Shown here: positions 39,901 through 53,548 of the stretch, one piece after another
Layout: the number at the start of each line of letters is the position of its first letter
Position numbering within the stretch: the stretch's first letter is position 1
Origin: Vibrio sp. HB236076
GTDB taxonomy: Bacteria > Pseudomonadota > Gammaproteobacteria > Enterobacterales > Vibrionaceae
NCBI RefSeq assembly: GCF_040957575.1
Contig: NZ_CP162601.1
Location: 2,943,949 to 3,007,948, forward strand
Length of the DNA stretch: 64,000 nucleotides
Direction of reading: 5' to 3'
The notes under the pieces: model-generated
Seen by the model: only the letters and a program-made list of their open reading frames with translations
Databases searched by the model: none
What the model was told of the DNA's origin: nothing
Program-made: the position numbers and the translations under genes

Positions 39901-41742
39901 ATGCCTAAATATAGATCCGCTACAACCACTCACGGTCGCAACATGGCCGGTGCTCGCGCATTATGGCGCGCAACAGGCGTTAAAGACGATGACTTTGGTA
40001 AACCCATTATCGCCGTAGTTAACTCATTTACTCAATTTGTTCCTGGTCACGTTCACCTTAAAGACCTCGGCCAATTGGTTGCCCGCGAAATCGAACAAGC
40101 CGGTGGTATCGCGAAAGAATTTAACACCATTGCTGTCGATGACGGTATCGCAATGGGTCACGGTGGCATGCTTTACTCTTTGCCATCGCGTGACTTGATT
40201 GCCGACTCTGTGGAATACATGGTCAATGCCCACTGTGCTGATGCCATGGTGTGTATTTCCAACTGTGACAAAATCACTCCGGGAATGCTGATGGCAGCAA
40301 TGCGTATCAACATCCCTGTGATCTTTGTTTCTGGTGGCCCAATGGAAGCGGGTAAAACGAAATTATCGGATCAATTGATCAAACTCGATTTGGTTGACGC
40401 TATGATCCAAGGGGCCGACCCAACCGTCTCTGATGAACAAAGTGAACAGATTGAGCGCTCAGCATGCCCAACCTGTGGTTCTTGCTCTGGTATGTTTACT
40501 GCAAACTCCATGAACTGTTTGACCGAAGCACTCGGTCTATCGCAGCCTGGTAATGGCTCTATGCTGGCCACCCACGCAGACCGTAAAGAACTCTTCCTCA
40601 ACGCCGGTCGCCGTATTGTTGATATCACGCGCCGTTATTACGAGCAAGATGAAGAGGCGTTATTGCCGCGTAATATCGCGAATAAAGCGGCCTTTGAAAA
40701 CGCCATGGCGCTTGATATTGCCATGGGCGGTTCAACCAACACCGTTTTACACCTTTTAGCTGCCGCTCAAGAGGGCGGGATTGACTTTGATATGAATGAC
40801 ATCGATCGCATGTCTCGCCTAGTCCCTCATTTGTGTAAAGTGGCGCCTTCAACGCCTAAGTATCACATGGAAGACGTCCACCGCGCCGGCGGTGTCATGG
40901 GTATCCTAGGCGAGCTCGATCGCGCAGGACTGCTGAATTCTGACTCGCGTACCATCTTAGGTATGAACTGGAAAGAGCAACTGGCTCAATACGATATTAT
41001 CCAAACCCAATCACCTGAGATCCGTGACTTTTACCGCGCTGGACCGGCCGGTATTCGCACCACGCAAGCATTCTCACAAGACTGCCGTTGGGACACAGTG
41101 GATGACGACCGCAAAGAAGGCTGTATCCGCAATCGCGAGCACGCCTTTAGCCAAGACGGTGGCCTAGCGGTGCTAAAAGGCAATATCGCGGTTGATGGCT
41201 GTATTGTCAAAACCGCTGGGGTAGACGAAGGCAGCTTGAAGTTCCAAGGCCCAGCAATTGTCTTTGAAAGCCAAGACGATGCGGTTGAAGGCATTTTAGG
41301 CGGTAAAGTAAAAGCCGGCCACGTGGTGATTATTCGCTATGAAGGCCCTAAAGGTGGCCCTGGCATGCAAGAAATGCTTTACCCGACCACGTATCTAAAA
41401 TCGATGGGGATCGGCAAAGAATGTGCTCTGCTAACCGACGGTCGCTTCTCTGGTGGTACGTCTGGTCTGTCTATTGGCCACGCGTCACCAGAAGCAGCCA
41501 GCGGCGGTGCGATTGGTCTGGTACGCGACAATGACATCATCACCATCGATATTCCGGGCCGCAGTATCACTCTAGAAATTTCGGAGCAAGAAATGGCAGA
41601 ACGTCGCGCTGAACAAGATAAAATCGGTTGGAAACCCGTTTCTCGTGAGCGTAAAGTGTCTCTCGCGCTTAAGGCATTTGCCAGCATGGCAACAAGTGCT
41701 GACAAAGGAGCGGTGCGCGACACGTCGATGTTTGAGGATTGA
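39901..41742 (+). CDS. ilvD: Dihydroxy-acid dehydratase IlvD
   Basis: A 613-residue iron-sulfur enzyme, the dehydratase shared by the three branched pathways. Cluster cysteines lie in [10 protein letters not shown] and [19 protein letters not shown]. The C-terminal [12 protein letters not shown] is typical. The start at 39901 ([10 protein letters not shown]) has AGGAG eight to nine bases upstream, replacing an earlier in-frame codon at 39877 that overlaps ilvE. Confidence 0.98.
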   Translation: MPKYRSATTTHGRNMAGARALWRATGVKDDDFGKPIIAVVNSFTQFVPGHVHLKDLGQLVAREIEQAGGIAKEFNTIAVDDGIAMGHGGMLYSLPSRDLIADSVEYMVNAHCADAMVCISNCDKITPGMLMAAMRINIPVIFVSGGPMEAGKTKLSDQLIKLDLVDAMIQGADPTVSDEQSEQIERSACPTCGSCSGMFTANSMNCLTEALGLSQPGNGSMLATHADRKELFLNAGRRIVDITRRYYEQDEEALLPRNIANKAAFENAMALDIAMGGSTNTVLHLLAAAQEGGIDFDMNDIDRMSRLVPHLCKVAPSTPKYHMEDVHRAGGVMGILGELDRAGLLNSDSRTILGMNWKEQLAQYDIIQTQSPEIRDFYRAGPAGIRTTQAFSQDCRWDTVDDDRKEGCIRNREHAFSQDGGLAVLKGNIAVDGCIVKTAGVDEGSLKFQGPAIVFESQDDAVEGILGGKVKAGHVVIIRYEGPKGGPGMQEMLYPTTYLKSMGIGKECALLTDGRFSGGTSGLSIGHASPEAASGGAIGLVRDNDIITIDIPGRSITLEISEQEMAERRAEQDKIGWKPVSRERKVSLALKAFASMATSADKGAVRDTSMFED

Positions 41743-41744
41743 TC

Positions 41745-43277
41745 ATGAGTGAAACCAATCCAACAGGCGCAGAGTATCTGCGCCATATTTTGCGCGCATC
41801 GGTTTATGACGCCGCTATCGTCACGCCGTTACAAACCATGCAGCGCCTGTCTGATCGCATTGATAATCGCATTTTTATCAAGCGCGAAGACAGACAGCCA
41901 GTACACTCGTTTAAAGTCCGTGGCGCTTACAACATGCTCTCTCACTTGAGTGAAGCGCAAAAGCAAGCCGGGGTGATTGCCGCCTCTGCGGGTAACCACG
42001 CGCAAGGAATGGCATTGTCGGGGCGCTTGCTCGGCGTCAAGACCATCATCGTCATGCCGGAAATAACGCCTGACATCAAAGTCGATGCGGTAAAAGGGTT
42101 TGGCGGTGAAGTCTTGTTATTCGGCAATAACTTTGATGAGGCCAAAGGCGAAGCTGAACGCCTTGCCAAACTGCACGGGTATACCTTTGTCCCGCCGTTT
42201 GACCACCCACTGGTCATTGCCGGTCAAGGCACTGTGGGCATGGAGATGTTGCAACAAAATGGCCATCTCGATTACATTTTTGTCCAAGTTGGCGGTGGCG
42301 GTTTGGCGGCAGGCATCGCGGTGTTGGTGAAGCAACTGATGCCCGATGTAAAAGTCATCGCTGTTGAACCCGAAGATTCAGCGTGTCTGAAAGCGGCCTT
42401 AGACGCTGGTGAGCCCGTTGTCCTCGACCAAATCAGCTTATTTGCTGAAGGCGTTGCCGTGAAGCGCATTGGCGATGAAACTTTCCGAGTTTGCCAGCAG
42501 TACCTTGACGGGCATATTTGCGTGTCGAGTGACGAGATTTGTGCGGCTGTTAAAGATATCTTTGAAGACGTTCGCGCCATTGCCGAGCCTTCGGGCGCGG
42601 TCGCACTCGCGGGGCTAAAAAAATACGCCGCTCAACACCAGCTGTCCGGAAAACAACTCGGAGCCGTGCTCTCTGGTGCCAATACCAACTTCCACGCCTT
42701 GCGTTACGTCTCTGAACGCAGTGAGCTCGGTGAGAAGCGCGAAGGGTTACTGGCGGTCACTATCCCCGAGCGCGAAGGGGCATTTTTTGAGTTTTGCCAA
42801 TTACTCGGCGGACGCGCCGTTACGGAGTTTAACTACCGTTACAGCGATGATGAGCTCGCGAATATTTTCGTCGGGGTGCGCTTACAGGGCGGCCAACAAG
42901 AGTTGGAAACCATCATCAAAGATCTTCGCGAAGGCGGTTACCCCGTCGAAGACCTTTCCGATGACGAAATGGCTAAGCAACACGTGCGCTATATGATTGG
43001 TGGTAAGCCATCAAAACCGCTTCAAGAGCGATTGTATAGCTTTGAGTTTCCAGAGTACCCTGGCGCGCTGTTGAAGTTTTTGAGTACGCTTGGTACGCAT
43101 TGGAACATCAGTTTGTTTAACTATCGCAATCACGGTGCCGATTACGGCCGCGTCTTGTGTGCGTTTGAACTGTCAGATTCGGATCTCGATCGCTTCACGG
43201 CGCACTTACGCGAGTTAAATTACCAGTACAAAGACGAAAGTGATAATTCAGCTTATCGCTTTTTTCTGTCTAAATAA
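41745..43277 (+). CDS. ilvA: Threonine deaminase IlvA (biosynthetic)
   Basis: A 510-residue PLP enzyme making 2-oxobutanoate, the first step to isoleucine. The catalytic domain includes the PLP lysine in HSFKVRGAYN and the glycine loop GGGGLAAGIA. The two C-terminal ACT-like regulatory domains (about residues 330-505) mark the isoleucine-inhibited biosynthetic form. The ATG at 41745 has GAGG upstream and sits two bases after the ilvD stop. Last gene of ilvGMEDA. Confidence 0.97.
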   Translation: MSETNPTGAEYLRHILRASVYDAAIVTPLQTMQRLSDRIDNRIFIKREDRQPVHSFKVRGAYNMLSHLSEAQKQAGVIAASAGNHAQGMALSGRLLGVKTIIVMPEITPDIKVDAVKGFGGEVLLFGNNFDEAKGEAERLAKLHGYTFVPPFDHPLVIAGQGTVGMEMLQQNGHLDYIFVQVGGGGLAAGIAVLVKQLMPDVKVIAVEPEDSACLKAALDAGEPVVLDQISLFAEGVAVKRIGDETFRVCQQYLDGHICVSSDEICAAVKDIFEDVRAIAEPSGAVALAGLKKYAAQHQLSGKQLGAVLSGANTNFHALRYVSERSELGEKREGLLAVTIPEREGAFFEFCQLLGGRAVTEFNYRYSDDELANIFVGVRLQGGQQELETIIKDLREGGYPVEDLSDDEMAKQHVRYMIGGKPSKPLQERLYSFEFPEYPGALLKFLSTLGTHWNISLFNYRNHGADYGRVLCAFELSDSDLDRFTAHLRELNYQYKDESDNSAYRFFLSK

Positions 43278-43290
43278 CGGTGTACTTGAT

Positions 43291-43321
43291 AAAAAAAATG
43301 GCCCTTGAGGGCCATTTTTTT
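43291..43321. terminator. Bidirectional terminator between ilvA and glmU
   Basis: AAAAAATGGCCC (43293-43304) and GGGCCATTTTTT (43309-43320) form a perfect 12-bp stem with a TTGA loop. It ends both convergent genes and its right arm touches the glmU stop codon. Confidence 0.92.
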
Positions 43322-44678
43322 ACTTTTTGGTTGGCCGCTTCCAACCGGTAATGTGTTTTGCTTTCGCTCGCGTGATCACCAATTCATTGTCATCGATATC
43401 GCGTGTCACCGTAGTCCCTGCGCCAATGGTTGCTCCTTTGCCGACCTTAACCGGTGCGACAAGTTGAGTGTCAGAGCCAACAAAAACATCGTCTTCGATA
43501 ATGGTCTTGTGTTTGTTTGCCCCGTCATAGTTACAAGTGATGGTCCCCGCGCCAATATTAACTCGTTGGCCAATGTCCGCATCGCCAAGGTACGTTAAGT
43601 GATTGGCTTTTGAGCCTTGATCTAAACGGGCGTTTTTCATTTCGACAAAGTTACCGACGTGTGCATCGTCACAGAGCTCAGCCCCAGGACGCAAACGCGC
43701 AAATGGCCCGACGGTACAAGTCTCACCGACAATCGCCCCCTCGATAATACTGTACGGGCGTACGAGAGTATTATCATCAATTTCACAATCGATCAGTACC
43801 GAGCCTGCGCCAATCGTCACGTTATTGCCGATGGTCACAGTGCCTTCAATGATCACGTTGGCATCGATTTCAACATCTTGCCCACATTGCAATTGACCGC
43901 GTAAATCAAAGCGACTCGGATCGCGTAGCATAACCCCTTGCTTTAACAAGGCTTGGGCTTGAGAAAGTTGGAAACGGCGCTCTAGGCAAGCGAGTTGTAC
44001 ACGGTCATTGACCCCTTCCACTTCCATTGTCGATTGTGGATGAACGGCTTCGATCACACCGCCTTCACTATGGGCAGCAGCGATGATATCCGTTAAGTAA
44101 TATTCACCCTGCGCGTTATCGTTAGACAGTCCAGATAACCAGCGCTTAAGATCGCGGCCTGTCGCAACTAACACACCGGTGTTGACTTCATTAATTAACA
44201 ACTGTTCGGCATTCGCGTCTTTTTGTTCAACGATCGCCACGACTTGATCTTGCTGACGTACAATACGCCCATACCCCGTCGGCTCATCCAACTTCACCGT
44301 GAGCAAGGCAATGCCTCCTGCAGGTTGCGCACTGAGTAAAGCTTCAATCGTTTGCGATGAAATCAAAGGAACATCACCGTATAAGACAACAATTTGCTCG
44401 TCATCGACAAACTGATCAGCGGCCTGCATCACCGCGTGTCCGGTACCTAACTGTTCTGCTTGTAGTACCCAGTTAACGCTCTCATTTGCCAAAGTGGCCT
44501 GCATTTGATCTTTGCCATGGCCATAGATCAAATGAATGTTATCGACGTTGATTTCTCGACAAGTATCGATGACGTGAGACACCATAGGCTTACCCGCCAA
44601 CGTGTGCAGTACTTTAGGTTTTTGAGAGTACATACGCGTGCCTTTACCAGCCGCGAGAATAACTGAACTGAACTTCAT
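43320..44678 (-). CDS. glmU: Bifunctional UDP-GlcNAc pyrophosphorylase GlmU
   Basis: A 452-residue enzyme that acetylates glucosamine-1-phosphate and then attaches UTP, supplying UDP-GlcNAc for peptidoglycan and LPS. The N-terminal uridylyltransferase half begins [17 protein letters not shown]; the C-terminal half is a hexapeptide beta-helix with the acetyltransferase segment [11 protein letters not shown]. It follows the atp operon, as in E. coli, but the strong terminator at 44771-44804 suggests its own promoter. Confidence 0.98.
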   Translation of the reverse strand: MKFSSVILAAGKGTRMYSQKPKVLHTLAGKPMVSHVIDTCREINVDNIHLIYGHGKDQMQATLANESVNWVLQAEQLGTGHAVMQAADQFVDDEQIVVLYGDVPLISSQTIEALLSAQPAGGIALLTVKLDEPTGYGRIVRQQDQVVAIVEQKDANAEQLLINEVNTGVLVATGRDLKRWLSGLSNDNAQGEYYLTDIIAAAHSEGGVIEAVHPQSTMEVEGVNDRVQLACLERRFQLSQAQALLKQGVMLRDPSRFDLRGQLQCGQDVEIDANVIIEGTVTIGNNVTIGAGSVLIDCEIDDNTLVRPYSIIEGAIVGETCTVGPFARLRPGAELCDDAHVGNFVEMKNARLDQGSKANHLTYLGDADIGQRVNIGAGTITCNYDGANKHKTIIEDDVFVGSDTQLVAPVKVGKGATIGAGTTVTRDIDDNELVITRAKAKHITGWKRPTKK

Positions 44679-44770
44679 AGTGATCCTATACGCAAAGCGT
44701 TCCTTGATGATATGAAGCTATTGTAGACAGAGAAAAAGAATTAGTTAATGGGAAGAGGAAATTTGTTGGT

Positions 44771-44804
44771 AAAAAAACAAAAAGGCGGTCAAAAGACCGC
44801 CTTT
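44771..44804 (-). terminator. atp operon terminator
   Basis: On the minus strand AAAGGCGGTC and GACCGCCTTT form a 10-bp stem with a four-base loop, followed by TTGTTTTTTT. It lies 18 bases after the atpC stop. Confidence 0.93.
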
Positions 44805-44821
44805 AACTGCGCGTTTACTTA

Positions 44822-45244
44822 TTAACGACGCTGTTTTGTCAGCTCGATAACACGTAATTGAGCAATGGCTTTTGCCAACTCGCTGGCCGCCTGAGCGAAG
44901 TCCATATCGCCACTCTGATTTTGGATTTTCTCCTCAGCGCGACGTTTTGCTTCTTCGGCCTTAGCTGCATCGAGGTCTTCACCACGAATCGCAGTGTCAG
45001 CCAGTACCGTAGAGGTACTTGGCTGAACTTCAACAATACCACCAGAGACGTAAAGGATCTCGTCTTGGCCATCTTGTTTCACGATGCGAACCATACCAGG
45101 CTTAATAGCGGTCAAGAGCGGCGTATGGCCATGGTAAATACCAAGTTCACCTTCAGTACCGGTCACTTGAAACGTTTTAACAAGACCAGAGAATAATTTC
45201 TTCTCTGCGCTCACAACGTCAAGGTGAAAGGTCATTTCTGCCAT
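44822..45244 (-). CDS. atpC: ATP synthase epsilon subunit AtpC
   Basis: A 140-residue subunit of the F1 central stalk: an N-terminal beta-sandwich (about 1-85, including [14 protein letters not shown]) and a C-terminal helical pair that can inhibit ATP hydrolysis. Length is normal. Last gene of the operon, 18 bases after atpD. Confidence 0.97.
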   Translation of the reverse strand: MAEMTFHLDVVSAEKKLFSGLVKTFQVTGTEGELGIYHGHTPLLTAIKPGMVRIVKQDGQDEILYVSGGIVEVQPSTSTVLADTAIRGEDLDAAKAEEAKRRAEEKIQNQSGDMDFAQAASELAKAIAQLRVIELTKQRR

Positions 45245-45262
45245 ATCGCCTCCTAGTTAGCC

Positions 45263-46681
<1,419 letters not shown>

Positions 46682-46700
46682 CTATTTCGTTAACCTAAGC

Positions 46701-47570
46701 TTAAACCGCTGACGCGCCCGAGACAATTTCTGACAACTCTTGTGTAATCGCCGCTTGACGCGCCTTGTTATACACAAGCTCTAAGTCATCAATTAAGTTA
46801 CTCGCATTGTCGGTTGCCGCTTTCATGGCAACCATACGCGCTGCTTGTTCACACGCTAAATTCTCCACAACCCCTTGGTAAACCTGAGACTCGACGTAAC
46901 GCTTTAACAACGTATCAAGTAGTGGTTTAGGTTCGGGCTCGTAAAGGTAATCCCACGAGTGCTCACGCTGCTGTATCTCTTCGCTTTCCGATTTAGGCAA
47001 AGGCAGTAATTGATCGATCGTTGGTTCTTGTACCATAGTGTTCACAAAGTGGTTAAACACTACGTACAGGCGATCCAACTCACCTTCATCGTATTTCTTC
47101 AACATAACACTGACCGAACCAATCAAGTCATCAAGGCTTGGTGAATCACCAAGGCCTGAAACTTGGGCAGCTACTTTTGCTCCAGTGTTATTAAAAAACG
47201 CGGTCGCTTTAGCGCCGACAATTGCCAGCTCCACGTCTGCGCCTTTTTCTTTCCAAGACTGCATATCCATCATGGCTTTCTTGAACAAGTTAATGTTCAA
47301 ACCACCACAAAGACCGCGGTCTGTTGAAACGATGATGTAACCAACACGCTTAGCATCACGCTCTTCTAGGTACGGATGACGGTACTCTAGATTTGCGTTT
47401 GCGACATGACCGATCACTTTACGCATTGTTTCTGCGTATGGACGTGACGACTCCATCGCGTCTTGACTGCGACGCATTTTTGAAGCCGCGACCATTTCCA
47501 TCGCTTTCGTAATTTTCTGAGTGCTTTTTACACTACCGATTTTATTACGTATCTCTTTTGCGCCGGCCAT
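46701..47570 (-). CDS. atpG: ATP synthase gamma subunit AtpG
   Basis: The rotating central shaft, 289 residues. The N-terminal coil ([30 protein letters not shown] region) and the C-terminal coil ([20 protein letters not shown]) that enter the alpha-beta hexamer are clear. Central DRGLCGGLN is conserved. Length is normal. Confidence 0.98.
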   Translation of the reverse strand: MAGAKEIRNKIGSVKSTQKITKAMEMVAASKMRRSQDAMESSRPYAETMRKVIGHVANANLEYRHPYLEERDAKRVGYIIVSTDRGLCGGLNINLFKKAMMDMQSWKEKGADVELAIVGAKATAFFNNTGAKVAAQVSGLGDSPSLDDLIGSVSVMLKKYDEGELDRLYVVFNHFVNTMVQEPTIDQLLPLPKSESEEIQQREHSWDYLYEPEPKPLLDTLLKRYVESQVYQGVVENLACEQAARMVAMKAATDNASNLIDDLELVYNKARQAAITQELSEIVSGASAV

Positions 47571-47613
47571 CGTTACTCTCCATTAGTTGGTGGTATTGAC
47601 TACCACCGACCTA

Positions 47614-49155
47614 TTACCAAGTTTGGGTTGCTTTAAAATCGTCAACCAGCTTCTTAAGCTGAGCTTCGATTTCTTTGTCAAACGCACCCGTCTTGTCGAT
47701 CTCTGCTGCAAATTCAGCGTGTTGATCGCGAGCATACGATAGTAGGGCTGCTTCAAAGTCGAGAAGTTTGTTGATTTCCACGTCTTGTAAGTAGCCGCGT
47801 TCCGCTGCAAAAATAACCAAAGCTTGGTCAAATACAGACATCGGCGCGTATTGTTTTTGCTTCATTAGCTCAGTCACTTTTTGACCGTGGTCAAGCTGAC
47901 GTTTAGTCGCTTCATCTAGGTCAGAAGAGAACTGGGCGAACGCCGCCAATTCACGATATTGCGCAAGTGCCGTACGGATACCACCAGATAGCTTCTTAAT
48001 GATCTTAGTCTGAGCAGAACCACCTACACGAGAAACTGAGATACCTGGGTCTACCGCAGGGCGGATACCAGAGTTAAACAGTTCTGTTTGCAAGAAGATC
48101 TGACCATCAGTGATCGAGATAACGTTGGTCGGTACGAATGCAGAAACGTCACCGGCTTGCGTTTCGATAATCGGAAGCGCAGTCAGTGAACCCGTTTTGC
48201 CTTTCACTTCACCATTTGTGAATTTTTCTACGTAATCCGCATTTACACGAGCAGCGCGCTCAAGTAGACGAGAGTGGAGGTAGAAAACGTCACCTGGGAA
48301 AGCTTCACGGCCTGGTGGGCGTTTCAATAGTAGAGAGATTTGACGATAGGCAACAGCTTGCTTAGACAAATCATCATAAACGATCAGTGCATCTTCACCG
48401 CGGTCGCGGAAGTATTCACCCATTGCACACCCTGCGTAAGGCGCTAGGTATTGCAATGCCGCCGACTCAGAAGCAGACGCGACTACAATAATTGTATTTT
48501 GTAGTGCACCGTGCTCTTCAAGTTTGCGAACTACGTTTGCAATCGTTGACGCTTTTTGGCCAATCGCAACGTAGATAGAGAAGATGCCAGAATTTTTCTG
48601 GTTGATGATCGCATCGATCGCCATCGCCGTTTTACCGGTTTGACGGTCACCGATGATAAGCTCACGCTGACCACGACCGATTGGGATCATAGAGTCAACT
48701 GACTTATAGCCGGTTTGTACTGGCTGGTCTACCGATTGACGGTCGATTACACCAGGTGCGATCACTTCTACAGGAGAAGTTAATTTGGCTTGGATAGGAC
48801 CTTTGCCATCAATAGGCTCACCCAGCGTGTTAACAACACGGCCAAGCAATTCAGGACCAACAGGTACTTCAAGAATACGACCTGTGCCAGTGACTTTCAT
48901 GCCTTCCTTAAGGTCAGCATATGGGCCCATTACTACCGCACCAACCGAGTCACGCTCAAGGTTAAGTGCTAAGGCATAACGGCCACCTGGTAATTCAATC
49001 ATTTCACCTTGCATCACGTCCGCTAGGCCGTTGATGCGAATGATACCATCGCTTACCGATACGATAGTACCTTCGTTGCGAGCTTCATTAACAACTTCGA
49101 AAGATTCGATACGTTGTTTAATTAGATCGCTAATTTCCGTGGAATTAAGTTGCAT
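47614..49155 (-). CDS. atpA: ATP synthase alpha subunit AtpA
   Basis: The regulatory F1 subunit of 513 residues. P-loop GDRQTGKTA lies near residue 170 and the conserved [10 protein letters not shown] near 345-355. The frame opens at 49200 inside atpH, but GGGGATTGGAG before the ATG at 49155 (MQLNSTEIS) and the family length decide the start. Confidence 0.98.
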   Translation of the reverse strand: MQLNSTEISDLIKQRIESFEVVNEARNEGTIVSVSDGIIRINGLADVMQGEMIELPGGRYALALNLERDSVGAVVMGPYADLKEGMKVTGTGRILEVPVGPELLGRVVNTLGEPIDGKGPIQAKLTSPVEVIAPGVIDRQSVDQPVQTGYKSVDSMIPIGRGQRELIIGDRQTGKTAMAIDAIINQKNSGIFSIYVAIGQKASTIANVVRKLEEHGALQNTIIVVASASESAALQYLAPYAGCAMGEYFRDRGEDALIVYDDLSKQAVAYRQISLLLKRPPGREAFPGDVFYLHSRLLERAARVNADYVEKFTNGEVKGKTGSLTALPIIETQAGDVSAFVPTNVISITDGQIFLQTELFNSGIRPAVDPGISVSRVGGSAQTKIIKKLSGGIRTALAQYRELAAFAQFSSDLDEATKRQLDHGQKVTELMKQKQYAPMSVFDQALVIFAAERGYLQDVEINKLLDFEAALLSYARDQHAEFAAEIDKTGAFDKEIEAQLKKLVDDFKATQTW

Positions 49156-49168
49156 GCTCCAATCCCCA

Positions 49169-49702
49169 TTAAGACTGCAATGCATCACCGAGACGATCAA
49201 GACGACTGCGTACTGAGTTATCGATGACTAAGTCTCCGGCTCGAATAATAACCCCACCAAGTAGGGCCTCATCTATACTGCAATTCAGCTTGACTTTACG
49301 CGCTAAACGCTGCTCCAGTTTGCTTTCAATGTCCACACGTTGTGATTCAGAAAGTTCAGTCGCCGAAACCACATCAACATCGATGGTTTTCTCGTGTTCT
49401 TTCTTCAAAGCAATAAATTGCTCGCTGACATCGGGTAAGGCCAATAGACGGCCATTTTCAGCCATTAACTTAATTAAGTTTTGGCCGTGAACATCGAGTT
49501 GTTCACCACAAACTGTAATAAATACATCCGAAGTCTTATCAACTGAAATCGAGCTGGTAAGCATTTGGTGTATTTGTTCGTTTTTAGCGACTTCAGCAGC
49601 AAAAATCAGCATTTGAGCCCATTGCTCAATTTGCTCATTTTGCACTGCAAAGTCAAAAGCTGCTTTAGCATAGGGGCGTGCAATAGTAGTCAAATCAGAC
49701 AT
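49169..49702 (-). CDS. atpH: ATP synthase delta subunit AtpH
   Basis: The 177-residue peripheral stalk subunit that joins F1 to the b dimer. The family pattern [12 protein letters not shown] at the N-terminus and the C-terminal [19 protein letters not shown] are present. It is 13 bases before the atpA start and 13 after atpF. Confidence 0.97.
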   Translation of the reverse strand: MSDLTTIARPYAKAAFDFAVQNEQIEQWAQMLIFAAEVAKNEQIHQMLTSSISVDKTSDVFITVCGEQLDVHGQNLIKLMAENGRLLALPDVSEQFIALKKEHEKTIDVDVVSATELSESQRVDIESKLEQRLARKVKLNCSIDEALLGGVIIRAGDLVIDNSVRSRLDRLGDALQS

Positions 49703-49715
49703 AGCGCCCCCCTAC

Positions 49716-50186
49716 TCAAAGTTTTGCAGTAATGTTGTCGAGAATATCTTTGTGTGCATTCTTATCAATAGAACGCTCAAGGATTTTCTCAGCACCAACA
49801 ACAGCCAGCGTCGCAACTTGTTTACGCAGTTCATCGCGTACACGGTTGCGTTCTGTTTCAATTTCTGACTCGGCTTGAGCAAGAATCTTAGCGCGTTCCG
49901 CTAGAGCTTCTTCACGAGCTTCATCAACAATTTGAGCTTTGCGTTTGTTTGCTTGCTCAACGATTTCTGTAGCAGTGCGTTTCGCTTCTTTTAGCTGATC
50001 AGAAGCATTTTCTTTAGCTAAAGCTAGGTCTTTCTCTGCCCTTTCCGCAGCTTGAAGGCCTTTAGAAATTTCTTTCTGACGCTCTTCAATTGCTGCCATC
50101 AGTGGTGGCCACACGAACTTCATGCAGAACCACACAAACAGGACAAAGGCAATGGCTTGACCTAGCAGAGTTGCGTTCATATTCAC
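49716..50186 (-). CDS. atpF: ATP synthase b subunit AtpF
   Basis: A 156-residue peripheral stalk protein: one N-terminal membrane helix ([20 protein letters not shown]) followed by a long charged coiled coil. Length equals E. coli AtpF. It lies 55 bases after atpE, in the usual order. Confidence 0.97.
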   Translation of the reverse strand: MNMNATLLGQAIAFVLFVWFCMKFVWPPLMAAIEERQKEISKGLQAAERAEKDLALAKENASDQLKEAKRTATEIVEQANKRKAQIVDEAREEALAERAKILAQAESEIETERNRVRDELRKQVATLAVVGAEKILERSIDKNAHKDILDNITAKL

Positions 50187-50241
50187 CGCATACTCCTTCT
50201 ATGTTTGCTGTTAAAAAAAACAATACCTTGATAAGGAACTA

Positions 50242-50493
<252 letters not shown>

Positions 50494-50505
50494 TTAAATA
50501 ATTAT

Positions 50506-51294
<789 letters not shown>

Positions 51295-51651
51295 CTAATT
51301 ACGTTTTAAAAAACTAAATGACGTCACATACTGAACCACTGTCGCCAAACAGAAACAGACGATCATCATGGCATGAGGTAAATCGGTTTCTTCGAGAAGA
51401 TAAACCAAAATCGCCGCCACCATAATAAATCGATACACAGTGCCTAATGATGCCTTCGCTATCGGGCTCTTTACCCGCCTAGAATGATGGACATAAAGAT
51501 TAGACAACAGTGCAGGAACGCAATATGCGAGCCCCCCTAGAAGAGCCGAAATCGCACTCTCCTTGTCATACGCGAGGCTAACAATGGCTGCCAAAACTGT
51601 AAAAAACGCACTTTGCCAAAAAAAAGACAAGAGATACCATTTATTCAACAT
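51295..51651 (-). CDS. atpI: ATP synthase accessory protein AtpI
   Basis: A 118-residue membrane protein with four predicted helices, in the AtpI family that helps assemble the c ring. First gene of the atp operon. A GTG at 51672 is also in frame, but it would lie at the predicted transcription start seven bases from a TATAAT, so I prefer the ATG at 51651. A leaderless GTG start cannot be excluded. Confidence 0.88.
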   Translation of the reverse strand: MLNKWYLLSFFWQSAFFTVLAAIVSLAYDKESAISALLGGLAYCVPALLSNLYVHHSRRVKSPIAKASLGTVYRFIMVAAILVYLLEETDLPHAMMIVCFCLATVVQYVTSFSFLKRN

Positions 51652-51678
51652 AGAGAACCATTTATTAACCACGTGCAG

Positions 51679-51706
51679 ATTATACCGTTGACTTTATGTT
51701 TTACAA
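51679..51706 (-). promoter_or_regulatory. Promoter of the atp operon
   Basis: On the minus strand TTGTAA (51706-51701), a 16-base spacer, and TATAAT (51684-51679). It lies just upstream of atpI. The region 51707-51828 towards parB is AT-rich with no gene seen. Confidence 0.7.
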
Positions 51707-51828
51707 TAAAGTCTGACGGTAAATACCAATAGACATTTCCAAACGACATAATGACTAATCAAGTCAAAAAACGCACTTAATCAAGTATTAAAACTCACAA
51801 AAACACGCGTTTGGTCACAAAAACATCA

Positions 51829-52740
51829 TTAATCTTGTGTTTTTGCTAATTTTTCCAAAATATTTTCTAAATTTTGTTCTTTGTCCAAACTGATGGTGAT
51901 TGTGGTATTGCCTTTTTCTGAAACATCTAGAAGCACTTTTGCTTGTAATTTATTTGCTAATTGTGTCGACCAATGCTGAGCTTGCTCTGTCGCCACAGGC
52001 TTTATAGGTTGAGCGGCTTCACGCTCTTCAATGACTTCAGGCTGTAATGCCTTCTTCACCGCCTGCTCTGTTTGGCGTACCGTCCAGCCCTTTTTCACCA
52101 CTTGCTGTGCCAACTCAAGTTGCGCTTCTCCATCAAGCGCGAGTAAGGCCCTAGCGTGCCCCATTTCCATTTTCTTTTCCGAGACCATGGTTTTCACGTC
52201 GTCTTCTAAATGGTTAAGGCGCAAGAGGTTGGTGATCGCTGTACGAGATTTTCCCACAGTATCAGCCAGTTGTTGGTGAGTCAGATCAAATTCTTTTTGC
52301 AAACGTGCCAACGCACTCGCTTCTTCGATCACATTGAGATCTTCACGTTGAATGTTTTCGATCAGCGCCATTGCGATCGCCGCGCGATCATCGATGTGTT
52401 TGATCACACAAGGAACCGAGGATAACCCAGCGTGCTTCGCCGCGCGCCAACGTCGTTCACCGGCAATAATTTCGTAACGACCGTCGTCGGATTGTCTAAC
52501 GACAATCGGCTGAATCACACCTTGGGATTGAATCGAGGCGGAGAGCTCTTCAAGCGCTTGTGAAGACATGGTTTGACGAGGTTGATACACACCGGGTTTT
52601 AGCTCGGCCACTCGCAATTCCGTTAACTGGCCTTCTGCCGATAAGGCTTCACTTTTCGTCGCTAGTTGCTGTTTTTCTCGAGCAAGAGAACTCGTCGATA
52701 GTAGAGCATCAAGCCCTTTTCCTAGGCCACGCTTTGACAT
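51829..52740 (-). CDS. parB: Chromosome partitioning protein ParB
   Basis: A 303-residue ParB/Spo0J CTPase that binds parS and loads the partition complex near the origin. Visible are the N-terminal RGLGKGLDALL, the CTP-binding GERRWRAAKHAG, the arginine region ENIQREDLNVIEEA, and the helix-turn-helix TVGKSRTAITNLLRL. It starts 24 bases after parA and lies close to oriC, as usual. I did not find a full parS in the window. Confidence 0.97.
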   Translation of the reverse strand: MSKRGLGKGLDALLSTSSLAREKQQLATKSEALSAEGQLTELRVAELKPGVYQPRQTMSSQALEELSASIQSQGVIQPIVVRQSDDGRYEIIAGERRWRAAKHAGLSSVPCVIKHIDDRAAIAMALIENIQREDLNVIEEASALARLQKEFDLTHQQLADTVGKSRTAITNLLRLNHLEDDVKTMVSEKKMEMGHARALLALDGEAQLELAQQVVKKGWTVRQTEQAVKKALQPEVIEEREAAQPIKPVATEQAQHWSTQLANKLQAKVLLDVSEKGNTTITISLDKEQNLENILEKLAKTQD

Positions 52741-52764
52741 CTGGCAAATATCCTTTGAACTAAA

Positions 52765-53538
52765 TTAAACAGGCACTTCTTCTCGGCGTAGCATTTCACC
52801 GGCAAGCGCGAGATAAGCTTTGGCACCCGCCGAGTACTTGTCGTAATACATCGCCGGTTTACCGTGACTCGGCGCTTCGGCTAAGCGAACGTTACGAGGG
52901 ATCACAGTGCGATAAACTTTATTGCCAAAGTGTTTTTTAAGCTGATCTGAGACCTCATTTGACAGGCGATTGCGCGGATCAAACATGGTGCGCAACAACC
53001 CCTCGATTTTGAGGTTTTCGTTTACTACAGCCGCCAGTTTACTGATCGTATCCATCAGGGCTGTTAACCCTTCTAGAGCAAAGTATTCACACTGCATCGG
53101 AACGAGTACCGAGTCAGCGGCGGCCATCGCATTGATGGTAAGAAGGTTAAGAGATGGAGGGCAATCGATAAAGATAAAATCGTATTCGTCGCGATAAGAG
53201 GCCAAGGCATTTTTCAGCCTCACTTCGCGTGCAAACACTTCCATTAACTTGATTTCTGCAGCGGTGACATCACCATTGGCAGCAACGAGGTCATAACGCC
53301 CGGTTGTACCCTGGCAAATCACTTGATCCAACGGGACTTGATCGACTAACAGATCGTACGCCGTACTCTCCACGTCGTATTTATCAATGCCGCTGGCCAT
53401 CGTGGCGTTGCCTTGGGGATCCAAGTCAATCACCAATACCCGGCGTTTCGTCGCCGCCATAGAAGCAGCTAAATTCACACATGTTGTGGTTTTTCCCACA
53501 CCGCCTTTTTGATTGGCTATGGCGACAATTTTTCCCAC
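52765..53538 (-). CDS. parA: Chromosome partitioning ATPase ParA (Soj)
   Basis: A 257-residue deviant-Walker ATPase that moves origin regions apart with ParB. Walker A is KGGVGKTT in ANQKGGVGKTTTCVNLAAS; Walker B follows in IFIDCPPSLN. Length is that of chromosomal Soj-type ParA, not the longer plasmid type. It follows rsmG by ten bases. Confidence 0.97.
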   Translation of the reverse strand: MGKIVAIANQKGGVGKTTTCVNLAASMAATKRRVLVIDLDPQGNATMASGIDKYDVESTAYDLLVDQVPLDQVICQGTTGRYDLVAANGDVTAAEIKLMEVFAREVRLKNALASYRDEYDFIFIDCPPSLNLLTINAMAAADSVLVPMQCEYFALEGLTALMDTISKLAAVVNENLKIEGLLRTMFDPRNRLSNEVSDQLKKHFGNKVYRTVIPRNVRLAEAPSHGKPAMYYDKYSAGAKAYLALAGEMLRREEVPV

Positions 53539-53548
53539 ATTGACCTCG

